A stretch of 32,158 bases of DNA from an uncultured bacterium (GCA_937948815.1 CALFAM010000195.1:1-32158), one strand, 5' to 3'. Counted from the stretch's first letter, positions 7,435-15,330 are shown. The notes: generated from the sequence alone by a model not told the origin. Numbers and translations: made by a program.

Positions 7435-9781
7435 GTTCTGTCCTCTCCTGTTGGTGTCCGATCATCAGCAAGGCGGGCAAGAGCAAGAAATCCACCACGA
7501 TTGCCACGGCGATCGCGATGGCTGTCAGCAGTCCCATCTCACTGTTGATCTTGAAGGTCGAAGCAGCGAGCACGGCGAACCCGAAGATCAGGATCAGGCC
7601 GTTGAAAACAATGGCGCGACCGACCGTGTCGAAAGCGTAGCGAACCGCTTCGGCTCTCGACAGCCCTCGCTCACGCCGTGCGCGCAAAAACTTGGTCAGA
7701 AAGTGAACCGTGCTGTCGACGATCAGGCCGAGTGATGTGGCCGACACCGTCGCTGCGGCCATTCCCACCTGGCCGACCAGCACGGCCCACAGCCCGAAGG
7801 TCACGAAAATCGGTACCGCATTGGGCACCAGGCTGAGCACACCGAGCTTCAGGCTGCGCAGGCTGAGAATCAGAATCAGCGAAATCAGCGCCACCGCGAT
7901 GGCATTGCCGCCCAGCATGCTTTGGATATTGCGCTCGGAGATGTGCGAGAACATCACCGTGGCGCCCGTCGCATCCTTCTCCGCAAAGGCACTGCCCTCC
8001 GCGTCCAGCCAGGCGTCCGCTTTGTTCAAGAACCGGCGCACGTCCGCCGTCGACAGCTCGTCCATGGTGGCGGTCACCCGGGTCGCGGATTTATCGATGC
8101 TGATGCGATCGTTCAGATCGAGGCCGAGCGGCAAGGAAAGCTCGTAGAGCAGAAGGTATTGGGCCGCGAGCTGGCGGTTCTCCGGCACCCGCTCGTAGGC
8201 GCGGTCATCACCGTGCATGTTCTTGTTGAGCCGCCGGATCACGTCACTATAGCTGTAGACGTGGCGCACTTCGGGTTGGGTGCGGAGCCAACCCGTGAAC
8301 CGCTCCAGGGTGGCCAGGTAGGCTGGAGCACTGATGCCCTCTGCCTCGCCCGCTCCCAAGGAGTACTCGACCTGATAGAGGCCGGTCAGGTGTTCCATCG
8401 CGAAATCGGCATCCGTCCGGAATTCGACGCGCTCGTCGAAGTACTTGACCCACTGATCGTCGAGCTCCAGGGTCGGCACGAATGCCACCAACACCACCAC
8501 GACGAGCACCGTCACCGTGAGCACGGCGCGATGCCGCGCGGTCACCAAGTCGGCCACGGCCGTCAGCCCACGATCGACCAGGCTGCGTGCATCGCCACGT
8601 CGCTGCGCAACCCGAACCGGGAGCAGGCGGATCATCGCCGGCAGGAACGTCACGGAGTACAGCCAAGCCGAAGCGATTCCGATCGCGGTGATATTGCCGA
8701 GATCCCGGAACGGTGGTGCATCTGAGAAATTCAACGCGAGAAAGCCGACGATCGTCGTGAGGCTGGTGACCGCCACGGCCAGGAAGTTGATTCGCAAGGC
8801 TTCGCGTGTTGCCTCGAGCTTGCTCTTCCCGTCGCGCATGGCGGCGAGCAGCGAGACCAGGATATGCACCGAGTCGGCAATCGCCAAGGTCAGGATCACT
8901 GTCGGCGCGGTCGCCGAGATCGGCGTCAGCTGAATGCCGAGGTAACCCGCCATGCCGATGGCCGTCGCCGTCGACATGCCGATGACCATGAACGTGACAA
9001 TCGTTCCCGTCAAGCTGCGGAGCACCAACACCATGGTGAGCAGCAGCACGCCGTACATGATCGGCACCAGCGTCATCATGTCCTGGATGCCCGCCTCGGC
9101 GAAGGCGTTGTTGAGCATCACCAGCCCCGACAGGGCAACCTGTGTTCCCGGATTCTCTGCCTCGAACTTGGCCGCCAGCTCACGGATGGCGGACGCAGCC
9201 TCCGGGACCTCGGCGAGACTCTCTTCTGGAAACTGGAGGGTCACGTTGACGCCCGTCGCCTGAGCATCAGCGGCGACCAACAGACCGTTCAGCAGCGGTT
9301 CCTCGAGGGCGATCTGCCGCTTCTCCGCGAGCGCCGCAGGGCCCAGGCTGGCACCATCGCGTACGAGATCCTCGACGGTCAGGTCGTCGCCATCGGCCCA
9401 GCTGTGCTGGAAGTTGGTGATCGAGTCGACTCGGATCGCGTAGGGGATCTGCCACGCTTCCTCGGTCAGCCTCTCGATCGCGGCCAGCAGCTCGGGCTGG
9501 AAGACGCCGCCTTCGGCACCATCCTCGGCCGGCTTGATCACGAACAGCACGTTGTCGTTCTTCGTGTACGTCGCCTGGAACGCTTCAAAGGCCACCAGCT
9601 CGGGGTTCTCCGGGCTGAAGAAAACGCGGTAGTTGTTCGAAAACTCAACGAATCGCGCGCCGGAGGCCGCGAGCACGACGAGAGCGAACGCGCCGAGGAT
9701 CATGGTCACGGGACGCTTGATGGCGAGATCGGCTAGCCAGAGGCCGATCCGATCCACCCGATGAGTGCCGTTGCCGGTCAT
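7403..9781 (-). CDS. RND superfamily (MMPL-type) transporter permease
   Basis: A 792-residue inner-membrane exporter driven by the proton gradient. TM1 is at about residues 26-43, a periplasmic loop runs to about 230, TM2-6 lie at about 235-385, TM7 at about 415-435, a second loop follows, and TM8-12 lie at about 620-780. This is the internally duplicated RND layout. Conserved pieces are DSVHILVSL in the first half and DSTVHFLTKFLRARRE in the second. The length suits the MMPL/HpnN-like branch (about 750-900 residues) and is shorter than the AcrB branch (over 1000), and no membrane-fusion-protein gene is adjacent. Lipid or lipid-like export is therefore likelier than classical drug efflux (inference). 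The ATG at 9781 has AGGGG 7 bases upstream. A TetR gene lies 99 bases upstream on the same strand, with operator-like repeats between them. Confidence 0.92.
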   Translation of the reverse strand: MTGNGTHRVDRIGLWLADLAIKRPVTMILGAFALVVLAASGARFVEFSNNYRVFFSPENPELVAFEAFQATYTKNDNVLFVIKPAEDGAEGGVFQPELLAAIERLTEEAWQIPYAIRVDSITNFQHSWADGDDLTVEDLVRDGASLGPAALAEKRQIALEEPLLNGLLVAADAQATGVNVTLQFPEESLAEVPEAASAIRELAAKFEAENPGTQVALSGLVMLNNAFAEAGIQDMMTLVPIMYGVLLLTMVLVLRSLTGTIVTFMVIGMSTATAIGMAGYLGIQLTPISATAPTVILTLAIADSVHILVSLLAAMRDGKSKLEATREALRINFLAVAVTSLTTIVGFLALNFSDAPPFRDLGNITAIGIASAWLYSVTFLPAMIRLLPVRVAQRRGDARSLVDRGLTAVADLVTARHRAVLTVTVLVVVVLVAFVPTLELDDQWVKYFDERVEFRTDADFAMEHLTGLYQVEYSLGAGEAEGISAPAYLATLERFTGWLRTQPEVRHVYSYSDVIRRLNKNMHGDDRAYERVPENRQLAAQYLLLYELSLPLGLDLNDRISIDKSATRVTATMDELSTADVRRFLNKADAWLDAEGSAFAEKDATGATVMFSHISERNIQSMLGGNAIAVALISLILILSLRSLKLGVLSLVPNAVPIFVTFGLWAVLVGQVGMAAATVSATSLGLIVDSTVHFLTKFLRARRERGLSRAEAVRYAFDTVGRAIVFNGLILIFGFAVLAASTFKINSEMGLLTAIAIAVAIVVDFLLLPALLMIGHQQERTEHAHQPALQTV

Positions 9782-9800
9782 GGTGATGCCCCTAAATTCA

Positions 9801-9814
9801 TGAACGTTTGGTCA
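9801..9814 (-). promoter_or_regulatory. Operator-like dyad before the RND gene
   Basis: TGAACGTTTGGTCA is an imperfect palindrome (TGAAC against TGACC on the other strand, 4 of 5 matching) ending about 20 bases upstream of the permease start. Its form resembles half-sites bound by TetR proteins. Suggestive only. Confidence 0.4.
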
Positions 9815-9870
9815 AAAAATGCGCAAGACGATTGCAGCAAACATTCGGTTCGGTCAGGCTCGCATATACG

Positions 9871-9887
9871 GAATGCTCAGTCAAGAA
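9871..9887 (-). promoter_or_regulatory. Repeated operator/promoter-like motif, copy A
   Basis: The plus strand reads GAATGCTCAGTCAAGAA; the minus strand contains TTGACTGAGCATTC. The same 17 bases with one change occur at 10515-10531 before the TetR gene. The core GAATG-CT-CAGTC is a near-palindrome. It overlaps the last codons of the TetR gene and lies 90 bases upstream of the permease start, so it could act as operator and as a -35 element. Confidence 0.55.
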
Positions 9888-10492
9888 GTTTCACACGCCT
9901 CATCCCATTCGTCGATGAGAAGCGTTCCGAGGATCCCGAGGATGACCTCGAGATCCTCGAGATCATCCTTCAAGGGCGCCAGGATGGCCATCCCATGCAG
10001 CGTACAGACCGCCGTACGGGCGAGCGCCATGGCGTTCTTCCCCGGGTCGAGTTGACCTGCTTGCTGAGCTTCGCCAAGGGTCTTTGCCAGCTCCATGACC
10101 ACGCGCTCGGTCTGGGCTGCTGCATGCGTGGCCAGTGTGGTGTCGCAGCCGCACTGTGAGGCCGCCGTACGAATGGCCAAACAGCCGTTGCGCGGCTCGC
10201 GGACAGCGAGCATGCGAATGTGATCGAGCATGGCCTGCACACGCCGACGCGGCGAACCTGGCCCTTCGAGAGCGTCGATGAAGCCCTGCAGCTCCGTTCG
10301 CGCGTAGAGCGCTAGCGACTCCTCGAACAAGCGCCGCTTGTCGCCGAACGCCCCATACAGGCTCTGCCGACCGATGCCGACCGCTTCGACCAGATCCGCG
10401 ATCGAGGTCGCCTCGTACCCACGCTCCCAGAAGACGTGCATGGCACGCTCCAAGACCTCGTCTCGATCGAATTCGCGCGGTCGTCCTCGCAT
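9881..10492 (-). CDS. TetR/AcrR-family transcriptional regulator
   Basis: A 203-residue repressor-type regulator. The N-terminal DNA-binding domain spans about residues 5-60 with the family pattern ERAMHVFWERGYEATSIADLVEAVG in two parts and the recognition stretch GIGRQSLYGAFGDKRRLFEESL. The C-terminal part (about 70-200) is the ligand and dimer domain and includes GCLAIRTAASQCGC near residues 103-116. It precedes the RND operon on the same strand and probably represses both itself and the operon until a substrate-like ligand binds (inference). The ATG at 10492 gives the normal TetR N terminus (GRPREFD); its ribosome binding site is weak (AGGG at about -12). The repeated 17-base motif begins 23 bases upstream of the start. 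Confidence 0.93.
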   Translation of the reverse strand: MRGRPREFDRDEVLERAMHVFWERGYEATSIADLVEAVGIGRQSLYGAFGDKRRLFEESLALYARTELQGFIDALEGPGSPRRRVQAMLDHIRMLAVREPRNGCLAIRTAASQCGCDTTLATHAAAQTERVVMELAKTLGEAQQAGQLDPGKNAMALARTAVCTLHGMAILAPLKDDLEDLEVILGILGTLLIDEWDEACETS

Positions 10493-10514
10493 GAGGACGA
10501 CCCTAGCAATTCAA

Positions 10515-10531
10515 GAATGCCCAGTCAAGAA
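10515..10531 (-). promoter_or_regulatory. Repeated operator/promoter-like motif, copy B, with candidate promoter
   Basis: The plus strand reads GAATGCCCAGTCAAGAA, one mismatch from copy A. On the minus strand TTGACT within this motif is followed after 17 bases by TAGGGT, a plausible sigma-70 promoter for the TetR gene overlapping the possible operator. This geometry suits autoregulation. Confidence 0.55.
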
Positions 10532-10606
10532 ACGACTCACGCAGCGCGCAGCGGATGAATCGATCCGCGGCGTGCCCGAGCGGGCGAGGCAGAGACGCAG
10601 CCGATG

Positions 10607-11209
10607 TCAGATGCTGGCATTGACGGCAGCGGCACGTGGCGCGTCACGCATCCGGTTCTTGCCCCGGTCCTGGCGTTCTTGCCCCCGCTCCTGGCGAGCT
10701 TCCTTCTTGCCGCCGCGGCCACGTTCGGGTTCGGGCTGCCGCTGCCCGCTCGGCTTCTCCTGCCCTTTGCCTCGCGGGCTCATGTCGACCGTACCGCGGA
10801 AGTTGCAACCGTCCTCGAGGGTGACACGAGGTGCCGCAATGTTGCCAACGACCCGTCCCGAAGCCCGGATCACCACCTCTTCATCGCCAGCCAGATTGCC
10901 GTCGACCTGGCCCAGCACGTGGATCGTCTTGGCGTGGATATCGGCCTTCACACGTCCCCCTTGGCCCACCTCGACACGGTGTTGCTTGAGCTGAACCTCG
11001 CCTTCGACCCGGCCTTCGATCACCAGGTCCTCTTCGCCAGTCAAGTCGCCTCGGATCGAGATCGACGGACCGATCACAGCCGCTTGCCGCTCACTGCTTC
11101 GCGCACGCTCTCCGGACGTCGGGGCGATCGCCTGGGCTGCTGACGGTGTCGATTCAGAACGCGTATCCGTATGCGATTCGGCTGGGCTTGGATCAGATCG
11201 GTTCCACAC
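10607..11209 (-). CDS. Bactofilin-family cytoskeletal polymer protein
   Basis: A 200-residue protein with a bactofilin (DUF583, PF04519) domain at about residues 48-145. Short beta-helix turns rich in Gly/Val are visible (ISIRGDLTGEEDLVIEGRVEG, then KADIHAKTIHVLGQVDGNL and VIRASGRVVGNIAAPRV). Bactofilins polymerise without nucleotide and scaffold envelope or shape functions. Both flanks are disordered: an acidic/Ser-rich N-terminal 47 residues and a highly charged Arg/Gly/Glu/Gln tail from about 146. The start is GTG at 11209, with GGAG 8 bases upstream. The gene stands alone, divergent from the second ECF sigma gene. The tail is encoded by imperfect direct repeats near 10655-10695. Confidence 0.9.
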   Translation of the reverse strand: MWNRSDPSPAESHTDTRSESTPSAAQAIAPTSGERARSSERQAAVIGPSISIRGDLTGEEDLVIEGRVEGEVQLKQHRVEVGQGGRVKADIHAKTIHVLGQVDGNLAGDEEVVIRASGRVVGNIAAPRVTLEDGCNFRGTVDMSPRGKGQEKPSGQRQPEPERGRGGKKEARQERGQERQDRGKNRMRDAPRAAAVNASI

Positions 11210-11421
11210 AGTTCAGTCTCCTCGTAGAAGAAGAAAAATCCTAAGATGTCTATTACTCTATTAAATGGCGCGATATGAAGCAACCACATCGCGACTGTGG
11301 ATAGCAGGCATTGCGAAGCACGTTCCTCACCCTCTCACGCCGAGGCGCCATCCTTCGCTCGAGCCGTGAGGCGCTATGATCTTTCCTGTTGCCCGCCGCG
11401 AAGCGGCAACACGACGTGACC
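11210..11421. promoter_or_regulatory. AT-rich divergent promoter region
   Basis: The gap between the bactofilin and sigma-2 starts contains the most AT-rich patch of the window (about 11225-11280, with runs such as AAGAAAAATCC and CTATTAAATGG). It probably holds promoters for one or both genes. I could not fit a convincing -35/-10 pair on either strand. Confidence 0.45.
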
Positions 11422-11994
11422 ATGGCCAAGACCCGTCAACAGATCACCGACCTGCTGCAAGCATGGAGCGGCGGCGACGAGCATGCGGCGGAAGAGCTCA
11501 TGCCGCTGGTCTACGACCGTCTTCACGAGCTCGCTTCGGGATTCCTGCGCAACGAGCGATCCAATCACACGCTGCAGTCTTCGGCGCTGGTTCACGAGGC
11601 CTACTTGCGCATGATTCGGCTCGAGCACGTCACCTGGCAAGACCGAGCTCACTTCTTCGCGCTCAGCGCACGGCTCATGCGGCGAATCCTGATCGATCAT
11701 GCCCGCCAGAACAAGTCGATCAAACGCGGCGAGGGCGAGGCGAAGCTGCCCCTGGCCATGGCCGAGCACGTTTCTCTCGACACCCATCCCGATCTGCTCG
11801 CCCTCGACATGGCGCTCACCCGCCTCACGGACCGCGATCCTCAGCAGGGCAGAATTGTCGAGCTGCGATATTTCGGCGGCCTTGATCGCGAGGAGATCGC
11901 CCACGTCCTCGGGATCTCGAGTGCTACCGTTACGCGACGCTGGCGAATGGCACGCGCCTGGCTCTACCGCCAGCTGAGCCCGGCGCAGGCGTAA
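11422..11994 (+). CDS. ECF-type sigma-70 factor, TIGR02999 family (second copy)
   Basis: A 190-residue paralogue of the sigma factor at 2874. Region 2 includes RAHFFALSARLMRRILIDHAR; region 4 ends with REEIAHVLGISSATVTRRWRMARAWL. At the region 2.2 position where canonical ECF factors carry acidic residues it has QSSA (52-55) before LVHEAYLRM, offering Ser53 and Ser54 as phosphorylation candidates. I preferred the ATG at 11422, which gives the normal family N terminus; a TTG at 11389 would add 11 residues, and neither has a strong ribosome binding site. Downstream are a small secreted protein and a kinase-TPR gene, both on the same strand. No anti-sigma gene is present. Confidence 0.92.
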   Translation: MAKTRQQITDLLQAWSGGDEHAAEELMPLVYDRLHELASGFLRNERSNHTLQSSALVHEAYLRMIRLEHVTWQDRAHFFALSARLMRRILIDHARQNKSIKRGEGEAKLPLAMAEHVSLDTHPDLLALDMALTRLTDRDPQQGRIVELRYFGGLDREEIAHVLGISSATVTRRWRMARAWLYRQLSPAQA

Positions 11995-12192
11995 ACGGGG
12001 ATGTGCTGGGCATTTCACCGCCGTGATTTGTCATCCGTCGACTTTTTCTTGATCCACGCGAGGCGTGCCCTGCGCCTGGGACCTATGAAGCGTGCTTCGC
12101 AAGCGGCACAGCAGCCATGCCGGGGCGTGATGGCCTTTCGGCACGCATGACGACGGGCGGCTCCACGCGGCCCATGAAGAAAGGAAAGAACG

Positions 12193-12519
12193 ATGAAGAT
12201 GCTGACGAATCCAGGCCAGAAAACAAGGCTCTGTCTACTAGCTGCGGCGCTGCTGTTCGGCGCCCTCGCGCTGGGCAGCCATCTCCACGCCGGCTTCGAG
12301 GAAGGTGAGCCGCTGGCCATGCTCCTCGCGACCGACTACGCCCAAGCCGCGGAAGCAGCTAACCCCAATGGCTGCCCCGCCAATCAGCGCTGCGTGGAGT
12401 GGTGTGACTTCACCAACGGCGCCATTCACCCTTCGGGCACCCTTTGCTGTGTACCAGCCAGCGAAGTGGGTCGCCAGGTCGACATCTCCTACAACTGCCG
12501 CCGCCCGGCTGGCTCCTGA
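12193..12519 (+). CDS. Small Cys-rich secreted protein of unknown function
   Basis: A 108-residue protein with a strong ribosome binding site (AGGA 7 bases before the ATG). Residues 1-33 form a signal peptide (KTR n-region, hydrophobic core 13-28, possible cleavage after LHA or near residue 56). The mature part holds six Cys (61, 67, 71, 85, 86, 102) within 42 residues, enough for three disulfides in the periplasm or outside. I recognise no family. It lies between the second sigma gene and the second kinase gene, which makes it a candidate sigma-regulated output or a ligand for the kinase sensor region (inference). A hairpin follows its stop directly. Confidence 0.75.
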   Translation: MKMLTNPGQKTRLCLLAAALLFGALALGSHLHAGFEEGEPLAMLLATDYAQAAEAANPNGCPANQRCVEWCDFTNGAIHPSGTLCCVPASEVGRQVDISYNCRRPAGS

Positions 12520-12524
12520 TCCTC

Positions 12525-12540
12525 GCTGCCCGACGGCAGC
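12525..12540 (+). other. Small hairpin after the Cys-rich gene
   Basis: GCTGCC, loop CGAC, GGCAGC begins 6 bases after the stop codon. The stem is only 6 bp and no T-run follows, so it is more likely a 3' stabiliser than a terminator. Confidence 0.4.
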
Positions 12541-12639
12541 CACAAGATGACGCACGGCCTCGTTCGGGGGCGTGGCCATAGACATGCTGGATGGCAACGT
12601 CACCATCGGCTGCCGGCGCCGCAGCAACTAGCCCGACCG

Positions 12640-12678
12640 AACACACCCAGAGACTCGATTCGCGTCCTTGGGTGTGTT
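12640..12678 (+). terminator. Hairpin just upstream of the second kinase gene (terminator or attenuator)
   Basis: A perfect 10-bp stem, AACACACCCA at 12640-12649 with TGGGTGTGTT at 12669-12678, encloses a 19-base loop. One further T follows the stem. The right arm ends 12 bases before the kinase ATG, so the structure could end the Cys-rich transcript early or control kinase expression. The T-run is weak, so its efficiency is unclear. Confidence 0.5.
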
Positions 12679-12690
12679 TGGATCAGCTCG

Positions 12691-15330
12691 ATGACGGATT
12701 CCGAAACGACGTACGACGACTGGGCGCGCATTCGCGCTTTCTTCGACGAAGCCATCGAGCTCGATGACGAGGCCCGCAAGGCCTACCTCGACCGCGCCTG
12801 CGCCAATGAACCGAGCCTACGTGCCGCGGTCGAGTCCTTGCTCGCGGCCGACGGCGAGTCCACCGGATTCATGGACTCCCCCCTGCTTCCACGGCCGGGC
12901 CACGCGGACGACGCTCGCCCGCCCAACCCTGGCGACCCGTCGCGGTCTACGAGCGCCGACCCCCTGATCGACCAGACCATCGGCCATTACCGCATTCTGC
13001 GCCGGATCGGTCAAGGAGGCATGAGCACGGTCTACATGGCCGTTCAAGATGGAGATGCCTTCAAGCGCCGCGTCGTCTTCAAGCTGGTTCGGGGCGACCG
13101 CCAAGACGCCAACCTCGAGCGTCGCCTGCGGACGGAGCGTTGGATCCTCGCGGGCCTGGACCACCCTCATATCGCCCGCCTGTTCGATGGCGGAACCACG
13201 GATGATGGTCGCCCCTACTTCGTCATGGAGCATGTCGACGGAATTCACGTCGACACCTACGCCAATACGCACCAACTGTCGATCGACGAGCGCCTGACAC
13301 TCTTTCGCAAGATCTGCAGCGCGGTTCAGTATGCCCATCAAAACCTGATCGTTCACCGCGACATCAAGCCGTCGAACATCTTGGTGACCGCCGAGGGGGA
13401 GCCCAAGCTCCTCGACTTCGGAATCGCCAAGATCCTGAATCCCGACATCGCCTCACAGGATCTCGAAGCCACGGCGACCTGGTTGCGGCTGATGACACCG
13501 CAATACGCCAGTCCGGAGCAGGTTCGCGGCAGGCTCGTCACCACCACCAGCGACGTCTACAGCCTCGGCGTGTTGCTCTACCAATTGCTGACCGATCGGC
13601 TGCCCTTCGACTTCGAGCGCTGCAGCCCGGGCGATATCGAGCGCATTCTCACCGAGCACGACCCGCCGCGCCCGAGCACCGCGGTCAGCAAGGCCTCCGA
13701 GCACACGACCACGAACGGCGGGCGCAGTACGACGAGCGACGAGCTGGCACGCGCACGCTGCCTGCGGCCCCGGGAGCTGCGCCAACACCTTGCCGGCGAC
13801 CTCGACAGCATCGTCTTGAAGGCACTGCGCAGCGCACCGCAGCGCCGCTACGCGACGGTGGAGCAATTCGCGCAAGACGTCGAGCGATTCCAGGGTGGGC
13901 ACCCGGTCGAAGCCCGCCATGGGAGCTGGCGCTATCGCTTCGGCAAGCTGCTGCGCCGAAACCGCGCGGCCGCCATCGCGACCGCGCTGCTCGCCATCGT
14001 GGTGATTGGTGCGGTGTTGGGCCTGGTGCGCCAGAACAACCAGGTGATTCGGGAGCGTGATCAGGCACGCGCCGAGCGGGCCCAACGCGAGGCGGTGCTG
14101 GCGTTCTTCCTCGACGTGCTGCGCGTGGCAGATCCAGAGGTCTCGAACGGGGCCGCCTTCACCGTCCGCGAAGCGCTCGAGGGCAGCCGACCCAAGCTCA
14201 GGCAGCGAATCGGGGAGCAGCCTGCGATGGTCGCGGAGATCCTGAACACCACGGGAACCATCTACAACAACCTCGGTTTGTGGCGCCGGGCGCGCCAGGA
14301 CCTCGAAGAAGCGCTGCTCTTGCGTCGCCGGCTCTACGGCGAGCAGCACCCAGACGTCGCGGCGACCCTCGGCCAGCTCGGCCTCGTGCTCGGTGAGCTC
14401 GGTGACGGCGATCAGGCCAAGCAGATGACGTCCGAAGCACTCGCCACCCTCCGCGACCTGGAGCTGAGCGACCGCGCTGAGTCACTTCCGGTGCTCAACC
14501 AATTCGTGACCGTGCTCTGCTACTACGGCGAGTACGCTGCTGCCGAGCAACCCGGCAGCGAGGCGGTGGAGCTGGCACGCTCGCCCACGGCCAAGCCAGA
14601 AGACGCAGCAGCGGCGATCTACAACCGCGGCGTGATTCACCTCCGCCTGCGCGAGCCGGAAGAGGCGGCGCGCGCCTTTGCAGACAGCTACGAGCTGATG
14701 GCCGTCTACAAGGGTGAAGACGATATCTCCCTCGCCGCGCCACTGAGCAACCTCGGATCATCACGGCGCCAGGCCGGGGATCTCGTGGGCGCAGAAGAGG
14801 CGTTCCGCCGCGCACTGACCCTGCAGAGACGGGTGCTCGGCCCCGATCATCCCGCCCTGATCATCACCTCGAACAATCTGGCGCGCGTCTTCCTGGAACG
14901 TGGCGAATACGATCAGTCGATCGACCTGCTGCAGGACGCCCGCAGGATTCTGGTCGCGCAATCGGGCGAGCAACACAAGAATGTGCTTCGCCTCGACCTT
15001 CACATCGCGGACGGCCACCTGGGGAAGGGTGAGGCGCAGCACGTCGCTGGCGCCTTCCGACGCTCCCTCCCCGACTGGCGCGAGACCCTCGGCGCTACCC
15101 ACCCTTTCGTCATCCAGGGCGAGCTGATCTTCAGCAAAGCGCTGATCCAACTCGGACGTCTGGACGAGGCGGAACCGATGCTCGCGGCGAGCTTCGAGCG
15201 CGCGCTCGAGGCCGAGGACGCCCGAGGCGCCCAGGGCGCCTTCGAGCTGCTCCAAACGGTCTACCCAGCTGCGCTAGCGGCCGAAAAGCTGGCACCACTC
15301 GAACGCGCGCTGGCAGACCTCGGAGGCTGA
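12691..15330 (+). CDS. Membrane Ser/Thr protein kinase with TPR tail (second copy)
   Basis: An 879-residue PknB-type kinase with the same architecture as the gene at the window start. An N-terminal helical stretch (1-70) is followed by the kinase core: loop GQGGMS from G107, ATP lysine K131 in VVFKLV, H222/D224 of HRDIKPSN, and DFG from D242. A transmembrane helix lies at about 425-447, and TPR repeats run to the end (EEALLLRRRLYGEQHP, EEAFRRALTLQRRVLGPDHP). The third glycine of the ATP loop is Ser, a mild deviation. I chose ATG 12691; the 48 residues that could precede it are Arg/His-rich, unlike the family, and cross the hairpin at 12640. It is probably the partner of the sigma factor at 11422. 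Its stop lies 10 bases from the convergent phosphatase gene. Confidence 0.93.
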   Translation: MTDSETTYDDWARIRAFFDEAIELDDEARKAYLDRACANEPSLRAAVESLLAADGESTGFMDSPLLPRPGHADDARPPNPGDPSRSTSADPLIDQTIGHYRILRRIGQGGMSTVYMAVQDGDAFKRRVVFKLVRGDRQDANLERRLRTERWILAGLDHPHIARLFDGGTTDDGRPYFVMEHVDGIHVDTYANTHQLSIDERLTLFRKICSAVQYAHQNLIVHRDIKPSNILVTAEGEPKLLDFGIAKILNPDIASQDLEATATWLRLMTPQYASPEQVRGRLVTTTSDVYSLGVLLYQLLTDRLPFDFERCSPGDIERILTEHDPPRPSTAVSKASEHTTTNGGRSTTSDELARARCLRPRELRQHLAGDLDSIVLKALRSAPQRRYATVEQFAQDVERFQGGHPVEARHGSWRYRFGKLLRRNRAAAIATALLAIVVIGAVLGLVRQNNQVIRERDQARAERAQREAVLAFFLDVLRVADPEVSNGAAFTVREALEGSRPKLRQRIGEQPAMVAEILNTTGTIYNNLGLWRRARQDLEEALLLRRRLYGEQHPDVAATLGQLGLVLGELGDGDQAKQMTSEALATLRDLELSDRAESLPVLNQFVTVLCYYGEYAAAEQPGSEAVELARSPTAKPEDAAAAIYNRGVIHLRLREPEEAARAFADSYELMAVYKGEDDISLAAPLSNLGSSRRQAGDLVGAEEAFRRALTLQRRVLGPDHPALIITSNNLARVFLERGEYDQSIDLLQDARRILVAQSGEQHKNVLRLDLHIADGHLGKGEAQHVAGAFRRSLPDWRETLGATHPFVIQGELIFSKALIQLGRLDEAEPMLAASFERALEAEDARGAQGAFELLQTVYPAALAAEKLAPLERALADLGG

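Noticed and set aside
8864-9736. A 290-codon plus-strand frame opposite the RND permease
   Set aside because: His/Arg/Gln-rich composition without hydrophobic cores; a reverse reading of transmembrane coding sequence.
10655-10695. Direct repeats in the bactofilin tail as a mobile or CRISPR-like element
   Set aside because: Two imperfect copies of 20 and 21 bases in coding sequence; low-complexity tail explains them.
12547-12690. A 48-residue N-terminal extension of the second kinase
   Set aside because: Arg/His-rich, absent from the family, and it spans the hairpin at 12640-12678; ATG 12691 fits better.
13453-14349. A 298-codon frame antisense to the second kinase
   Set aside because: No family features; the kinase frame carries all catalytic motifs.
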